Origin: Pseudomonas gingeri
Lineage (GTDB): Bacteria; Pseudomonadota; Gammaproteobacteria; Pseudomonadales; Pseudomonadaceae
DNA length: 64,000 bases
Reading direction: 5' to 3'
NCBI RefSeq assembly: GCF_013386165.1
Contig: NZ_JACAOS010000022.1
Location: forward strand, 165,369 to 229,368
Below the pieces are notes generated by a model. That model worked only from the letters and a program-made list of their open reading frames with translations. It was not told where the DNA came from and did no database searches. The translations under genes were made by a program, and so were the position numbers. How positions within the stretch are numbered: position 1 is the first letter of the stretch; the number at the start of each line of letters is the position of its first letter. Positions 54,277 through 62,304 of this stretch are shown piece after piece.

Positions 54277-55448
54277 GCTGGGCTCCTTGTATCGGAATTG
54301 AGAGGTCTCCATCCGATCAAGGCGATCAGCAGCGACAACAACTGGAAGCCGGTGATCATCGCCACGCAGCCCTGCCAGCCCCAACGAGTCCAGATCAGCG
54401 CAGGGGCGATGGCGCCGAAACTCCCCCCCAGGTAATAACCCGTCAGGTACAGCCCCACCGCCCCGGCCTTGTTGTCTCGGGCCGTTGTGGTGATGAAGGC
54501 ATTGGCGGACGCCTGGGCGAGGAATACCCCGGTCGAACTCAAGGCCAGGCCCAGCACGATCAGCCACAACGAAGGCAGCAGGGTCAGGATCGAGCCACAG
54601 ACACCTAACAGCACCGCGCCCATCAGCAATTCGGATTGCGGTCGCGATTTACTCAAGCGCCCCGCAATCGGGATAACCACCAGGGCCAGCAGGAACACCG
54701 TATAAATCGTCCCCAGTGCCCCCGCGCCCAGGCTGAATGGCGCCTGACCGAGGTACAGGCCGGCGTAGGTAAAAGTCGCCACTTGTGAGAACAGAACGCA
54801 AAAACCGACGCCATACGCGGCCAGCAAAGGCCTGCTGCACAGCTCGCGAAACGCGCTCAGACGAACAGGTGAGGTTTTCGGCGCGGCGATCGGATTGGCG
54901 GGCAACAGAAAGTAGATGGCGACACCGACACACAGACTCATCGCCGCCAGCAATGCAAAAGCCTCACGCCAGCCTGCGTACTCCGTCATGAGCCCCGACA
55001 CGAAGCGCCCGGCAAAACCGCCCAACACCGTACCCGCCACATACAGGCTGGTGATTTCGGTGACGGTGCCACCGCTCCAGCGATCACCGATGTAAGCCAC
55101 GCTCGTGGCGAATACCACAGGGATCAGCATGCCTTCGATAAAGCGCCAGACCAGCAGCTCGGCAAAGCTGTCGGCATTGGCGGCCAGCAGCGCCGGCACC
55201 GCCAATAGCAGCGCCGCGACGACAATCACCGAGTGTTGTTCGAAGCGATGGAGCAGGCGGCTGATAAAGGGCGCCGTCAGGGCGACCGCCAGGGTGGTCA
55301 CCGTGATGCTCCATCCGGCCTCTCGGGCGCTCACCTCAAAATCCAGCGCAAGCGCTGGCAGGATGCTCTGGGTTGAATAGAGGTTGAGAAAGGCCGCACA
55401 GCCGCACAGAAACAGAGCGACACTGGCACTATGCAAGCGCGAACTCAT
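54273..55448 (-). CDS. MFS transporter
   Basis: A 391-aa protein with 12 predicted membrane helices, starting at ATG 55448 behind GAGAGG. The N-terminal region (SSRLHSASVALFLCGCAAFL) is related to the other MFS protein in this window (helix 1 has a similar LFxxGxAxFxxLY pattern), but it lacks that protein's long hydrophilic extension. It is divergent from LysR 55544 and overlaps the ANL gene. The substrate is unknown; fumarase nearby hints at a carboxylate, but this is speculation. Confidence 0.87.
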   Translation of the reverse strand: MSSRLHSASVALFLCGCAAFLNLYSTQSILPALALDFEVSAREAGWSITVTTLAVALTAPFISRLLHRFEQHSVIVVAALLLAVPALLAANADSFAELLVWRFIEGMLIPVVFATSVAYIGDRWSGGTVTEITSLYVAGTVLGGFAGRFVSGLMTEYAGWREAFALLAAMSLCVGVAIYFLLPANPIAAPKTSPVRLSAFRELCSRPLLAAYGVGFCVLFSQVATFTYAGLYLGQAPFSLGAGALGTIYTVFLLALVVIPIAGRLSKSRPQSELLMGAVLLGVCGSILTLLPSLWLIVLGLALSSTGVFLAQASANAFITTTARDNKAGAVGLYLTGYYLGGSFGAIAPALIWTRWGWQGCVAMITGFQLLSLLIALIGWRPLNSDTRSPA

Positions 55449-55543
55449 AAGACCTCTCGTTTTATCCTCGAAGGTCTTTATAGAATGCGCAGCCGGCCAA
55501 ACACCAATACCAAATTCGGACGGATCAATACCCAGGGAACAGG

Positions 55544-56443
55544 ATGCTCGACCTACGCAAGTTACGTTATTTTTTGACGGTCGCCGAAGAACTGCACTTC
55601 GGCCGCGCAGCGTTGCGCCTGCACCTCGCCCAGCCACCTTTGACCCGACAGATTTCGGCCCTCGAGTCCGAACTGGGCTTTCGTCTGTTCGACCGCACCA
55701 GCCGTACGGTCACGCTGACTGCGCAAGGCCAGCACTTTCTGCCTTACGCGCGCGCCGTGCTGGAACAGGCCAATCTGACCGAGGTCATCGCCAGCAAGCT
55801 GGCCGCCGGATCGGCCGGTCAACTGACGCTGGGTTACGCCAGCTCGATTGCGCTGTCGGATCTCTTCAGCCAAACGATTCAAGCCTTTGCCCAGCGCTTC
55901 CCCGACGTTCACCTGACACTGGTGGAAAGTGCTTCCAGCAGTCTTTACTCGCAAGTGGTGGAGGGAAGCATCGATATCGGCATGAGCCGGTTGCTGCCCG
56001 ACAGCGGGCAAACCGAAGTGCAGGTTGTGTCCCATGGGAGAGAACCCCTGGTGGCCGCCCTTTGCAGCGATAACCCGCTGGCCGGCCTGGACGAAGTCAC
56101 CCTGACCCAGCTCAGCGCGCATCCACTGATTCTGTTTCCGGCCGACTATGGTTCCGGGCTCAATGACTCCATCGAACAACTGTACCGACGCAATGGCCTG
56201 TCCATGCGTCCGGGCCCGTGCGGGCGGCAGATCACCTCGATCATCGCCCTGGTGGCCGCGGGCCAAGGTGTCGCCCTGGTCCCCGAGTGCACCATGAGCC
56301 TGGCCAGGAAGGGGGTGACCTACCGACCGCTGGCAGACCCCGACGCCTACGCGCAGTTGCTGATCCTGACCCGAGCACAAGGTCGTACGCTGCTGGTCGA
56401 GGCATTCATGGCCGTGGTCGACGAGCTTTTGCAGGGCCGGTAG
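55544..56443 (+). CDS. LysR-family regulator (divergent from the second MFS gene)
   Basis: A 299-aa LysR protein with an N-terminal winged helix (LDLRKLRYFLTVAEELHFGRA) and a C-terminal effector domain. It closely resembles the LysR at 49876 in length and N-terminal sequence. The 95-base gap to the divergent MFS gene probably holds its operator. Confidence 0.92.
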   Translation: MLDLRKLRYFLTVAEELHFGRAALRLHLAQPPLTRQISALESELGFRLFDRTSRTVTLTAQGQHFLPYARAVLEQANLTEVIASKLAAGSAGQLTLGYASSIALSDLFSQTIQAFAQRFPDVHLTLVESASSSLYSQVVEGSIDIGMSRLLPDSGQTEVQVVSHGREPLVAALCSDNPLAGLDEVTLTQLSAHPLILFPADYGSGLNDSIEQLYRRNGLSMRPGPCGRQITSIIALVAAGQGVALVPECTMSLARKGVTYRPLADPDAYAQLLILTRAQGRTLLVEAFMAVVDELLQGR

Positions 56444-56535
56444 TCCCATGATTCACCAGCGATAGCGACGGTGGATGTCACCTCGCAATCGCTGGCAAGC
56501 CCGCTTGGGAAAGCGTATTCAGCTCGACCGGCAGC
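56444..56535. repeat. Degenerate REP-like remnant
   Basis: A short segment with partial inverted GC-rich repeats (accagcgatagcgac and gcaatcgctggcaagcc) resembling a decayed REP pair between the LysR gene and the last cluster gene. Confidence 0.45.
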
Positions 56536-56982
56536 TTACTGAACCTTGGCCAAATCACCCTTCAACGCCACACCACCGATAAACGCACCCGCATGGCACT
56601 CATAGGTGCTCGGGCTCTTGGTTTCGTTGCGCTTGTAGTAGCTGACGATATTGGTGACGGCATTCGCCCCGACCTTCTTCGCCGCATCGTTCAGGGTGAT
56701 CAGCGCCGACTGCAGGGCCCAGGCACAGGCCTCCTCGTCGCTCTTGTTGAAGGCATTGGTCTTCTTGTTGGTCACCGCATCCGGGCTGACCACGCTGACC
56801 TTGCCCTTGGGTGTATTGCCCGCCAGATAGAACTTCACGCTGCCATCAATCTTGCCGGTGCTCACCGCTTCAGCCACGACCTTGTCGAACGGCAGGTTCA
56901 ACAGGGTATCGCGGGCCTGGCTTAAGCCCGGCAGACTGCACAAGACCAGCGTGGCCGCCGCGGCCCAGAGGTTTGTTTTCAT
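56536..56982 (-). CDS. Conserved secreted protein at the end of the polyene cluster
   Basis: A 148-aa protein with a cleavable signal peptide (KTNLWAAAATLVLCSLPGLSQA) and a small domain with VGANAVTNIVSYY. Two Cys in the mature part (EEACAWAL and TYECHAG) may form a disulfide. Relatives are often mislabelled excinuclease subunit; I see no ATPase motif. It starts at ATG 56982 behind AAGGAG. The tight spacing (36 bases) after the lipoprotein gene suggests it belongs to the polyene operon. Function unknown. Confidence 0.75.
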   Translation of the reverse strand: MKTNLWAAAATLVLCSLPGLSQARDTLLNLPFDKVVAEAVSTGKIDGSVKFYLAGNTPKGKVSVVSPDAVTNKKTNAFNKSDEEACAWALQSALITLNDAAKKVGANAVTNIVSYYKRNETKSPSTYECHAGAFIGGVALKGDLAKVQ

Positions 56983-57018
56983 GCTCAACTCCTTGTGTGA
57001 TGCAGGGAAGAAACTCAG

Positions 57019-57462
57019 TTACCGGGAAAGCGGTTGCGCCTCGCCAACGCCGATGGCTTGCGCGGTGGGCTGGTCATGATGGGCGCGCAGCTCGGCCAGG
57101 ATGTCCTGGTCCAGAAAACGTACCCAGCGCAGGTAGTTCTTGTGGATCTTGCCGTCCTGGTAACCCATGCCGCTGCTGTCGCGGTAGACGATGGTGTAGG
57201 CGTTGGCGCTGTAGTTGATGTCGATCTCGACGTGGAATTTCTCACGCACAGTGATCTCGGCCTGGACCTGGCCCGGGTTGACGCGCTGCACGCTCCACGT
57301 GCGCTTGGTCAGGGCCGTGACAATCGCTTGTTTCACCTCTTCCTCGCTGGCCTGCACTTGCGGCGTGAGGGTGCGGCTCGGGTTGACGATGGGTTTGCTG
57401 GTACAGCCCGCGGTCAGCAGCAGGGCCAGGGTGACAAGTGCAACACGAAGCAGGGAAGACAT
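57019..57462 (-). CDS. Lipoprotein of unknown function in the polyene cluster
   Basis: A 147-aa lipoprotein with signal peptide and lipobox LTAGC (Cys20), followed by a globular domain of about 100 residues (SEEEVKQAIVTALTKRTW; WVRFLDQDILAEL). It lies 27 bases after the ketosynthase gene. I do not recognise a named family; outer-membrane location is inferred from the lipobox. Confidence 0.78.
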   Translation of the reverse strand: MSSLLRVALVTLALLLTAGCTSKPIVNPSRTLTPQVQASEEEVKQAIVTALTKRTWSVQRVNPGQVQAEITVREKFHVEIDINYSANAYTIVYRDSSGMGYQDGKIHKNYLRWVRFLDQDILAELRAHHDQPTAQAIGVGEAQPLSR

Positions 57463-57489
57463 TCCGTTTTCTCCAGGAGGGTTAAAAAA

Positions 57490-58716
57490 TCAGCGCCAAC
57501 GACGGAACACCAGGGAGGTGTTCACGCCGCCAAAGGCAAAGTTGTTGTTCATCACATACTCGTTGCTCATCTGCCGGAACTCGCCGCGCAGGTAATCCAG
57601 GTCGCCGCACTGCGGGTCGATCTGGTCGAGGTTCAAGGTCGGGACGTAGCTGTCACGGTTCATCATCTCGATGCTGAACCAGGCTTCCAGTGCACCGCAG
57701 GCACCCAGTGTGTGGCCGAAGAAGCTCTTCTGCGAACTGATGGGCATGCGCTTGCCGAACAGGCTGCTGGTGGCCAGGGTTTCGGCGATATCGCCCTGCT
57801 CGGTGGCAGTGCCGTGGCCGTTCACATAGCCGATGGCGTCCGCCGTTACGCCGGCATCTTCCAGGGCCAGCTCCATGGCCCGGCGCATGGTGCTCTGCTC
57901 CGGCCGGGTGGCGTGCTGGCCATCGGCGTTGCTGCCGAAACCAACGATTTCCGCATGAATAGGCGCGCCACGAGCGAGGGCATGCTCCAGCTCTTCGAGC
58001 ACCAGCATGCCACCGCCTTCACCGATCACCAGGCCGTCGCGGCCGCTGTCGTAGGGGCGCGGGCTGGTGTGCGGTGCATCGTTTTTCAGGCTGGTGGCGT
58101 AGAGCGCATCGAACACCATGGCTTCGGTCGGGCAGAGTTCCTCGGCGCCGCCCGCCAGCATCAACGGCAGGCGCCCGAACTTGATCGCCTCGTAGGCATA
58201 ACCGATGCCCTGGCTGCCGCTGGTGCAGGCGCTGGAGGTGGGGATCAGGCGTCCGGTCAGGCCGAAGAAAATGCTGATATTCGCCGCCGTGGTGTGGGGC
58301 ATCATGCGCACGTAGGAGTTGGCGTTGAGTCCCTCGGCCACGGAGTTGATCAACATCATGCCGAAGGCCTTGATCTCGTCGGTGCTGCCGGTGGACGAGC
58401 CGCAGGCCACGCCCATGCGTCCATCGCGGATGATGTCGTTGCCCAGCAGGCCGGCGTCAGCCAGGGCCATTTCCGCCGCGCCAACGGCAAAGCGCGAGAC
58501 CCGACCCATGCTGCGCAGCTGCTTGCGGGTCCAGTGCGACGGCACCGCATAGTCATCGATAGGCCCGGCCAGGCGCGTGTTCAGTTCAGTGAAACGCTCC
58601 CACTCGGCCATGTAGCGGATGCCGCTGCGGTTGGCGCGGAAGTTGGCTTCGATGCTGGCCCAGTCGCTGCCCAGGGAGGTGATACCGGCCATGCCGGTGA
58701 CGACGACGCGCTTCAT
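57490..58716 (-). CDS. Beta-ketoacyl-ACP synthase (FabF-like, aryl polyene cluster)
   Basis: Ketosynthase of the polyene chain-elongation machinery. 408 aa with active Cys in SSACTSGSQ, His in NGHGTATEQGD and His in FFGHTLGACGALE, so all three catalytic positions are present. I used ATG 58716 overlapping the ketoreductase stop. Gene order fits the ApeR-like ketosynthase of aryl polyene clusters. Confidence 0.9.
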   Translation of the reverse strand: MKRVVVTGMAGITSLGSDWASIEANFRANRSGIRYMAEWERFTELNTRLAGPIDDYAVPSHWTRKQLRSMGRVSRFAVGAAEMALADAGLLGNDIIRDGRMGVACGSSTGSTDEIKAFGMMLINSVAEGLNANSYVRMMPHTTAANISIFFGLTGRLIPTSSACTSGSQGIGYAYEAIKFGRLPLMLAGGAEELCPTEAMVFDALYATSLKNDAPHTSPRPYDSGRDGLVIGEGGGMLVLEELEHALARGAPIHAEIVGFGSNADGQHATRPEQSTMRRAMELALEDAGVTADAIGYVNGHGTATEQGDIAETLATSSLFGKRMPISSQKSFFGHTLGACGALEAWFSIEMMNRDSYVPTLNLDQIDPQCGDLDYLRGEFRQMSNEYVMNNNFAFGGVNTSLVFRRWR

Positions 58717-59444
58717 CAGCACAGGCCTCCGTTGACGGCCAGCACTTGCCGGGTGATATAGGAAGCTTCGCCGGACATCAGGAAATTCACCGCGCTGGCG
58801 ACCTCTTCCGGTGTGCCCATGCGTTGCGCCGGGATCATTTTCAGCAGTTCTTCCACCGGCACGTTTTCATCGAGCATGGCGGTGTCGATCAGGCCCGGGG
58901 CGACGCAGTTGACGGTGATCTTGCGTTTGCCCAGTTCGATGGCCAGGGCCTTGGCGGCACCGATCAGGCCGGCCTTCGAGGCGCTGTAGTTGACCTGCCC
59001 ACGGTTGCCGATCAGCCCGGACACCGAGGTGATGCAGACGATCCGCCCAGGAGCACGACGACGGATCATCGGCATCATCACCGGATGCAGGACGTTGTAG
59101 AAACCGTCGAGGTTGGTGCGCAGGACCAGGTCCCAGTCTTCTTCGGAGAGGGCCGGGAACGCGCCGTCACGGGTCAGTCCGGCGTTCAACACCACGCCGT
59201 AGTAGGCGCCATGTTCTTCGACATCGGCCTCAAGGCGGGTGCGGCAGGCTTCACGGTCGGACACGTCGAATTGCAGCACTCGGGCCTGTTGCCCCAGTGC
59301 CTGGATTTCGGCCTGCACGGACTCGGCGTCGGCGCGGCCGCTGCGGCAATGCAGCACCAGGTCAAAGCCGGCCCGGGCCAGGCGCAAGGCGATAGCACGG
59401 CCGATACCGCGGCTGGAGCCGGTGACCAGGATGGATTCAGTCAT
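58716..59444 (-). CDS. 3-Ketoacyl-ACP reductase (FabG-like SDR)
   Basis: NADPH-dependent ketoreductase. 242 aa; nucleotide motif TGSSRGIGRAIAL at residues 8-20, NAG motif VVLNAGLTRDG, catalytic Ser/Tyr/Lys in SVSGLIGNRGQVNYSASKAG. It corresponds to ApeQ by gene order and reduces each beta-keto intermediate of the polyene. Confidence 0.93.
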   Translation of the reverse strand: MTESILVTGSSRGIGRAIALRLARAGFDLVLHCRSGRADAESVQAEIQALGQQARVLQFDVSDREACRTRLEADVEEHGAYYGVVLNAGLTRDGAFPALSEEDWDLVLRTNLDGFYNVLHPVMMPMIRRRAPGRIVCITSVSGLIGNRGQVNYSASKAGLIGAAKALAIELGKRKITVNCVAPGLIDTAMLDENVPVEELLKMIPAQRMGTPEEVASAVNFLMSGEASYITRQVLAVNGGLC

Positions 59445-59901
59445 GACGCGACTCCTGTGATTCGGATAGATAAGCGGCGGCCTGGGGCGGACGGAACACG
59501 TTCAGGCGCGCGCTGGCATGGATGTCGGGACCGGTCAGGTGGCATTCGAACACACCCATGCCGTTGTCGTCCTCCAGCGAGCGCAAGGCGTGGATGCGCA
59601 ATTGGCTGCCGACGGGAAAGTGCTCGACGTTGCACTCGAACTTGCGGGTGCCGAGCAGGAAACCCAGCTCCACCGGTTTGCCCTCGCCACGGGCGCGGCA
59701 ACCGGCATAGGCGGCGACGCTCTGGGCCATCAGCTCGATCCCGAGCCAGGCCGGCAGGCTGCCGTCCTCGCGATTGAACAGGCCGTTCGGGCGTACGGTG
59801 AGGCAGGTGTGGATCTGTTCTTCATCGAAGGATAGGACCTGGTCGATCAGGATCATGTCCCCGGCATGGGGCAGCAATTCGGCGAGCGGCCAATCGATCA
59901 T
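59437..59901 (-). CDS. Hot-dog dehydratase (ApeP-like)
   Basis: Thioester dehydratase of the polyene pathway. 154 aa; hot-dog fold with the H of LLPHAGDMILIDQV near residue 12 and GIELMAQSVAAYAGC. I took ATG 59901 because the following ketosynthase stop overlaps it (ATGA). Corresponds to ApeP by gene order. Confidence 0.85.
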   Translation of the reverse strand: MIDWPLAELLPHAGDMILIDQVLSFDEEQIHTCLTVRPNGLFNREDGSLPAWLGIELMAQSVAAYAGCRARGEGKPVELGFLLGTRKFECNVEHFPVGSQLRIHALRSLEDDNGMGVFECHLTGPDIHASARLNVFRPPQAAAYLSESQESRHD

Positions 59902-61094
59902 GGGGCGTCTCCGATAATCAGGCTGACGTTGTTGCCGCCGAAGGCAAAGGAGTTGCTCATCAGGCGGCGCAGTGGATGGACAGCGAGGCGGTCGCCCGGC
60001 TTGACCCAGTTCAGGGGCGCCAGCGCCGGGTCGGCCTGGCCGTCCCAGAGGTGCGGTGGCAAGGCGGCGGATGGGTTGTCGGCACTCAGGCTCAACCAGC
60101 AGAACGCTGCCTCCAGTGCACCGGCGGCACCCAGGGTGTGGCCGGTCATGGGTTTGGTCGAGGAGCAGGGCAGGCTCGCCGGGAACAGTTTGGACACGGC
60201 CAGGCTTTCCATGGCGTCGTTGTGCTGGGTCGCGGTGCCGTGCAGGTTCAGGTAGCCGATATCGGACGGTTGCAGGCTGGCTTGCTTCAGCGCTTTGCGC
60301 ATGGCTTGCACGGCGCCCTGGCCGGTTGGGTCTGGGGCGGAAATATGGTGGGCGTCGCAACTGGCGCCGGCCCCCAGCAGGGCAATGGCAGGGCCATGGT
60401 CGGCCCGTCGGGTCATCAGGAACAGCACCGCCGCTTCGCCGATATTGATGCCGTTGCGGTTAACCGAAAACGGGTTGCAGCGCTGCGCCGACACGGCCTC
60501 CAGCGAGGTGAAGCCGCAGAGCGTCAGTTGGCACAGGCTGTCGACCCCGCCGCACAACACGGCGTCGCACAGCCCCAGATCAAGCAGGCGCCGGGCACTC
60601 ATCAGTGCCCGTGCGCTGGACGTGCAGGCGGTGGAGATCACGTAGGCCGGGCCGCGCAGTTGCAGCCAGTCGGCGAGGAAGGTCGCCGGGGCGCTCAGTT
60701 CCTGTTGCTGGTAGTCATAACCTTCGGGGAAGTGGCCCTCGCGCAGATAATTGGCGATGCCACGGCTGGCTTCGTCGATGCCCGAGGTGCTGGTGCCCAG
60801 GACGATACCGATCCGCTCGCGACCGTAGGTGTCGATGGCGCGCTGGATCGGCGCGGCAATTTGCTGTGTGGCTTCCATCAGCAGTTGATTGTTGCGACTG
60901 GCCTGGGTGCTCAACTCAGCAGGAATCGCCGACAAGTCGCCGAGCACGGCGGCCACCGGCAGGCTGCGCTCCGGCACCCAGCCGCTTTCCACGCGCATGC
61001 CCGAGCAGTCGCCGGCAAACAGGTTGCGGGCCACCGTCTGCTTGTCGCGACCCAGGGCGCAGATCACGCCGAGGGCGTTCAGGTAGGCGGTCAT
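59898..61094 (-). CDS. Beta-ketoacyl-ACP synthase (ApeO-like)
   Basis: Second ketosynthase of the cluster. 398 aa with active Cys in STACTSSARAL, His in NLHGTATQHND and His in PMTGHTLGAAGALEA. By gene order (KS-DH-KR-KS, the ApeO-P-Q-R order) it corresponds to ApeO, which works with a chain-length-factor partner elsewhere in the cluster. It overlaps the lipoprotein gene by 4 bases. Confidence 0.9.
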   Translation of the reverse strand: MTAYLNALGVICALGRDKQTVARNLFAGDCSGMRVESGWVPERSLPVAAVLGDLSAIPAELSTQASRNNQLLMEATQQIAAPIQRAIDTYGRERIGIVLGTSTSGIDEASRGIANYLREGHFPEGYDYQQQELSAPATFLADWLQLRGPAYVISTACTSSARALMSARRLLDLGLCDAVLCGGVDSLCQLTLCGFTSLEAVSAQRCNPFSVNRNGINIGEAAVLFLMTRRADHGPAIALLGAGASCDAHHISAPDPTGQGAVQAMRKALKQASLQPSDIGYLNLHGTATQHNDAMESLAVSKLFPASLPCSSTKPMTGHTLGAAGALEAAFCWLSLSADNPSAALPPHLWDGQADPALAPLNWVKPGDRLAVHPLRRLMSNSFAFGGNNVSLIIGDAP

Positions 61095-61573
61095 GGGGTG
61101 TTCTCGCTCAACGGACTGATGCGGTATTGCAGACTGTCCGGCAGGCTCAGGGTGAAGTCCAGCGGCTGGCGATAGCTGACTCGCCAGCGGGCATCGAGGG
61201 TGCGTTCCGTGGCCTGGTGTTGCGCCGTCGGGTAGTTGCCCGCCAGTTCGGTATCCGGGGTCAGGGCGAACAGCAACGCCGCGAACAATTCGCGGGCCTG
61301 GGGGTTGGGCGGCAACAGGCCGTCGGCCTGCCACTCACCGTCCGACAGGCGCTGGCGGGCCAGGGGAATGCCCAGCGGGTCCATCAGCGACCAGCGCAGA
61401 CTGTTCGCTTCGCGCTGGATCACCAACAGCCAGTCCTGGCGCTGTCCGGCCTGTTCGCGCTCGATATGCAATTGCAGCGGCAAGGCCAGGGTCGGCGTTT
61501 GCACGGGCAGCGGTGCGCGGCTGGCGCAGGCGCTCAGCAGCACAAGGCAGCCCAGCAACAGGGCACGGATCAT
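61091..61573 (-). CDS. DUF3261 outer-membrane lipoprotein
   Basis: A 160-aa lipoprotein with a short signal peptide and lipobox LSAC (Cys16). The remainder has a beta-rich pattern (DWLLVIQREANSLRWSLMD) typical of DUF3261, a family that accompanies aryl polyene clusters. It probably helps transfer or anchor the polyene lipid in the outer membrane; this is inference from context. Confidence 0.82.
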   Translation of the reverse strand: MIRALLLGCLVLLSACASRAPLPVQTPTLALPLQLHIEREQAGQRQDWLLVIQREANSLRWSLMDPLGIPLARQRLSDGEWQADGLLPPNPQARELFAALLFALTPDTELAGNYPTAQHQATERTLDARWRVSYRQPLDFTLSLPDSLQYRISPLSENTP

Positions 61574-62304
61574 TCGACAGGCCCGCCGAGGGGTTTGCGG
61601 GCGACCACGTTGACCAGGGTTTCCTCACGCTGGCCGATCGGCGGCGGGTTCTTCAGGCGCATGCGTTCCAGTAGCCCGAAGTCCTTGGACCGGCTCCACC
61701 ACAGGTACGGGTAGGAGACATTCTGCGGGGTGAATTCGAAACCCTGGTCGCTGAGCATGTCCAGGTACTGCGCCGCGCTTTTCTGCACATGCATCGGGTG
61801 GCGGAACAGCCAGCGGATCACCCAGGTGTCGATATAGGCTTCGGTGGACTCGGCGAACAGCAGATAGCCGCCCGGTTTCAGCACGCGATAGAACTCGGCC
61901 AGGGCGCGATCCTGCTGCACCAGATGGTGGAAGGTCTGGTGGCAGAAGAGGATATCGACGCTTTGCGAGGGCACGTCGAGGGTCGCGCAGTCACTGCCGA
62001 TCAACTCGACCTGCAGGCCGCGACGTTGCGCTTCTTCGCCGCTCAATTTCAGGCTCTGGGGATCGGCGTCGAGGCCGATCAGGCGCGACGGGGCGAAGAC
62101 CTGCTGCAGATACTGGAAGGACTTGCCCTGGCCGCAACCGGCATCGAGGATCACCGGGTTGGCCGGCAGGGCGTCGCTGAACAGACCGCGCAGATCGTTG
62201 ATTGCCACCCGCAGCACGTGGTGCTGCCAGGTGTGGCTGCGCAGGAACCAGAAACCGAAACGGGTTTCTTCGACGTAGGTGTCACTCAGGTAGGGGTTGC
62301 TCAT
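61570..62304 (-). CDS. Class I SAM-dependent methyltransferase
   Basis: A 244-aa methyltransferase with motif I VILDAGCGQGKSFQYL near residue 50 and the later LKPGGYLLFAEST. In polyene clusters such enzymes methylate the aryl head group; that role is inferred from the neighbours. It overlaps the flavoprotein gene by 4 bases. Confidence 0.88.
   Translation of the reverse strand: MSNPYLSDTYVEETRFGFWFLRSHTWQHHVLRVAINDLRGLFSDALPANPVILDAGCGQGKSFQYLQQVFAPSRLIGLDADPQSLKLSGEEAQRRGLQVELIGSDCATLDVPSQSVDILFCHQTFHHLVQQDRALAEFYRVLKPGGYLLFAESTEAYIDTWVIRWLFRHPMHVQKSAAQYLDMLSDQGFEFTPQNVSYPYLWWSRSKDFGLLERMRLKNPPPIGQREETLVNVVARKPLGGPVE

Noticed and set aside
56536-56982. Excinuclease ATPase subunit (a label such proteins often carry)
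   Set aside because: The protein is small and secreted and has no P-loop or other UvrA motif.
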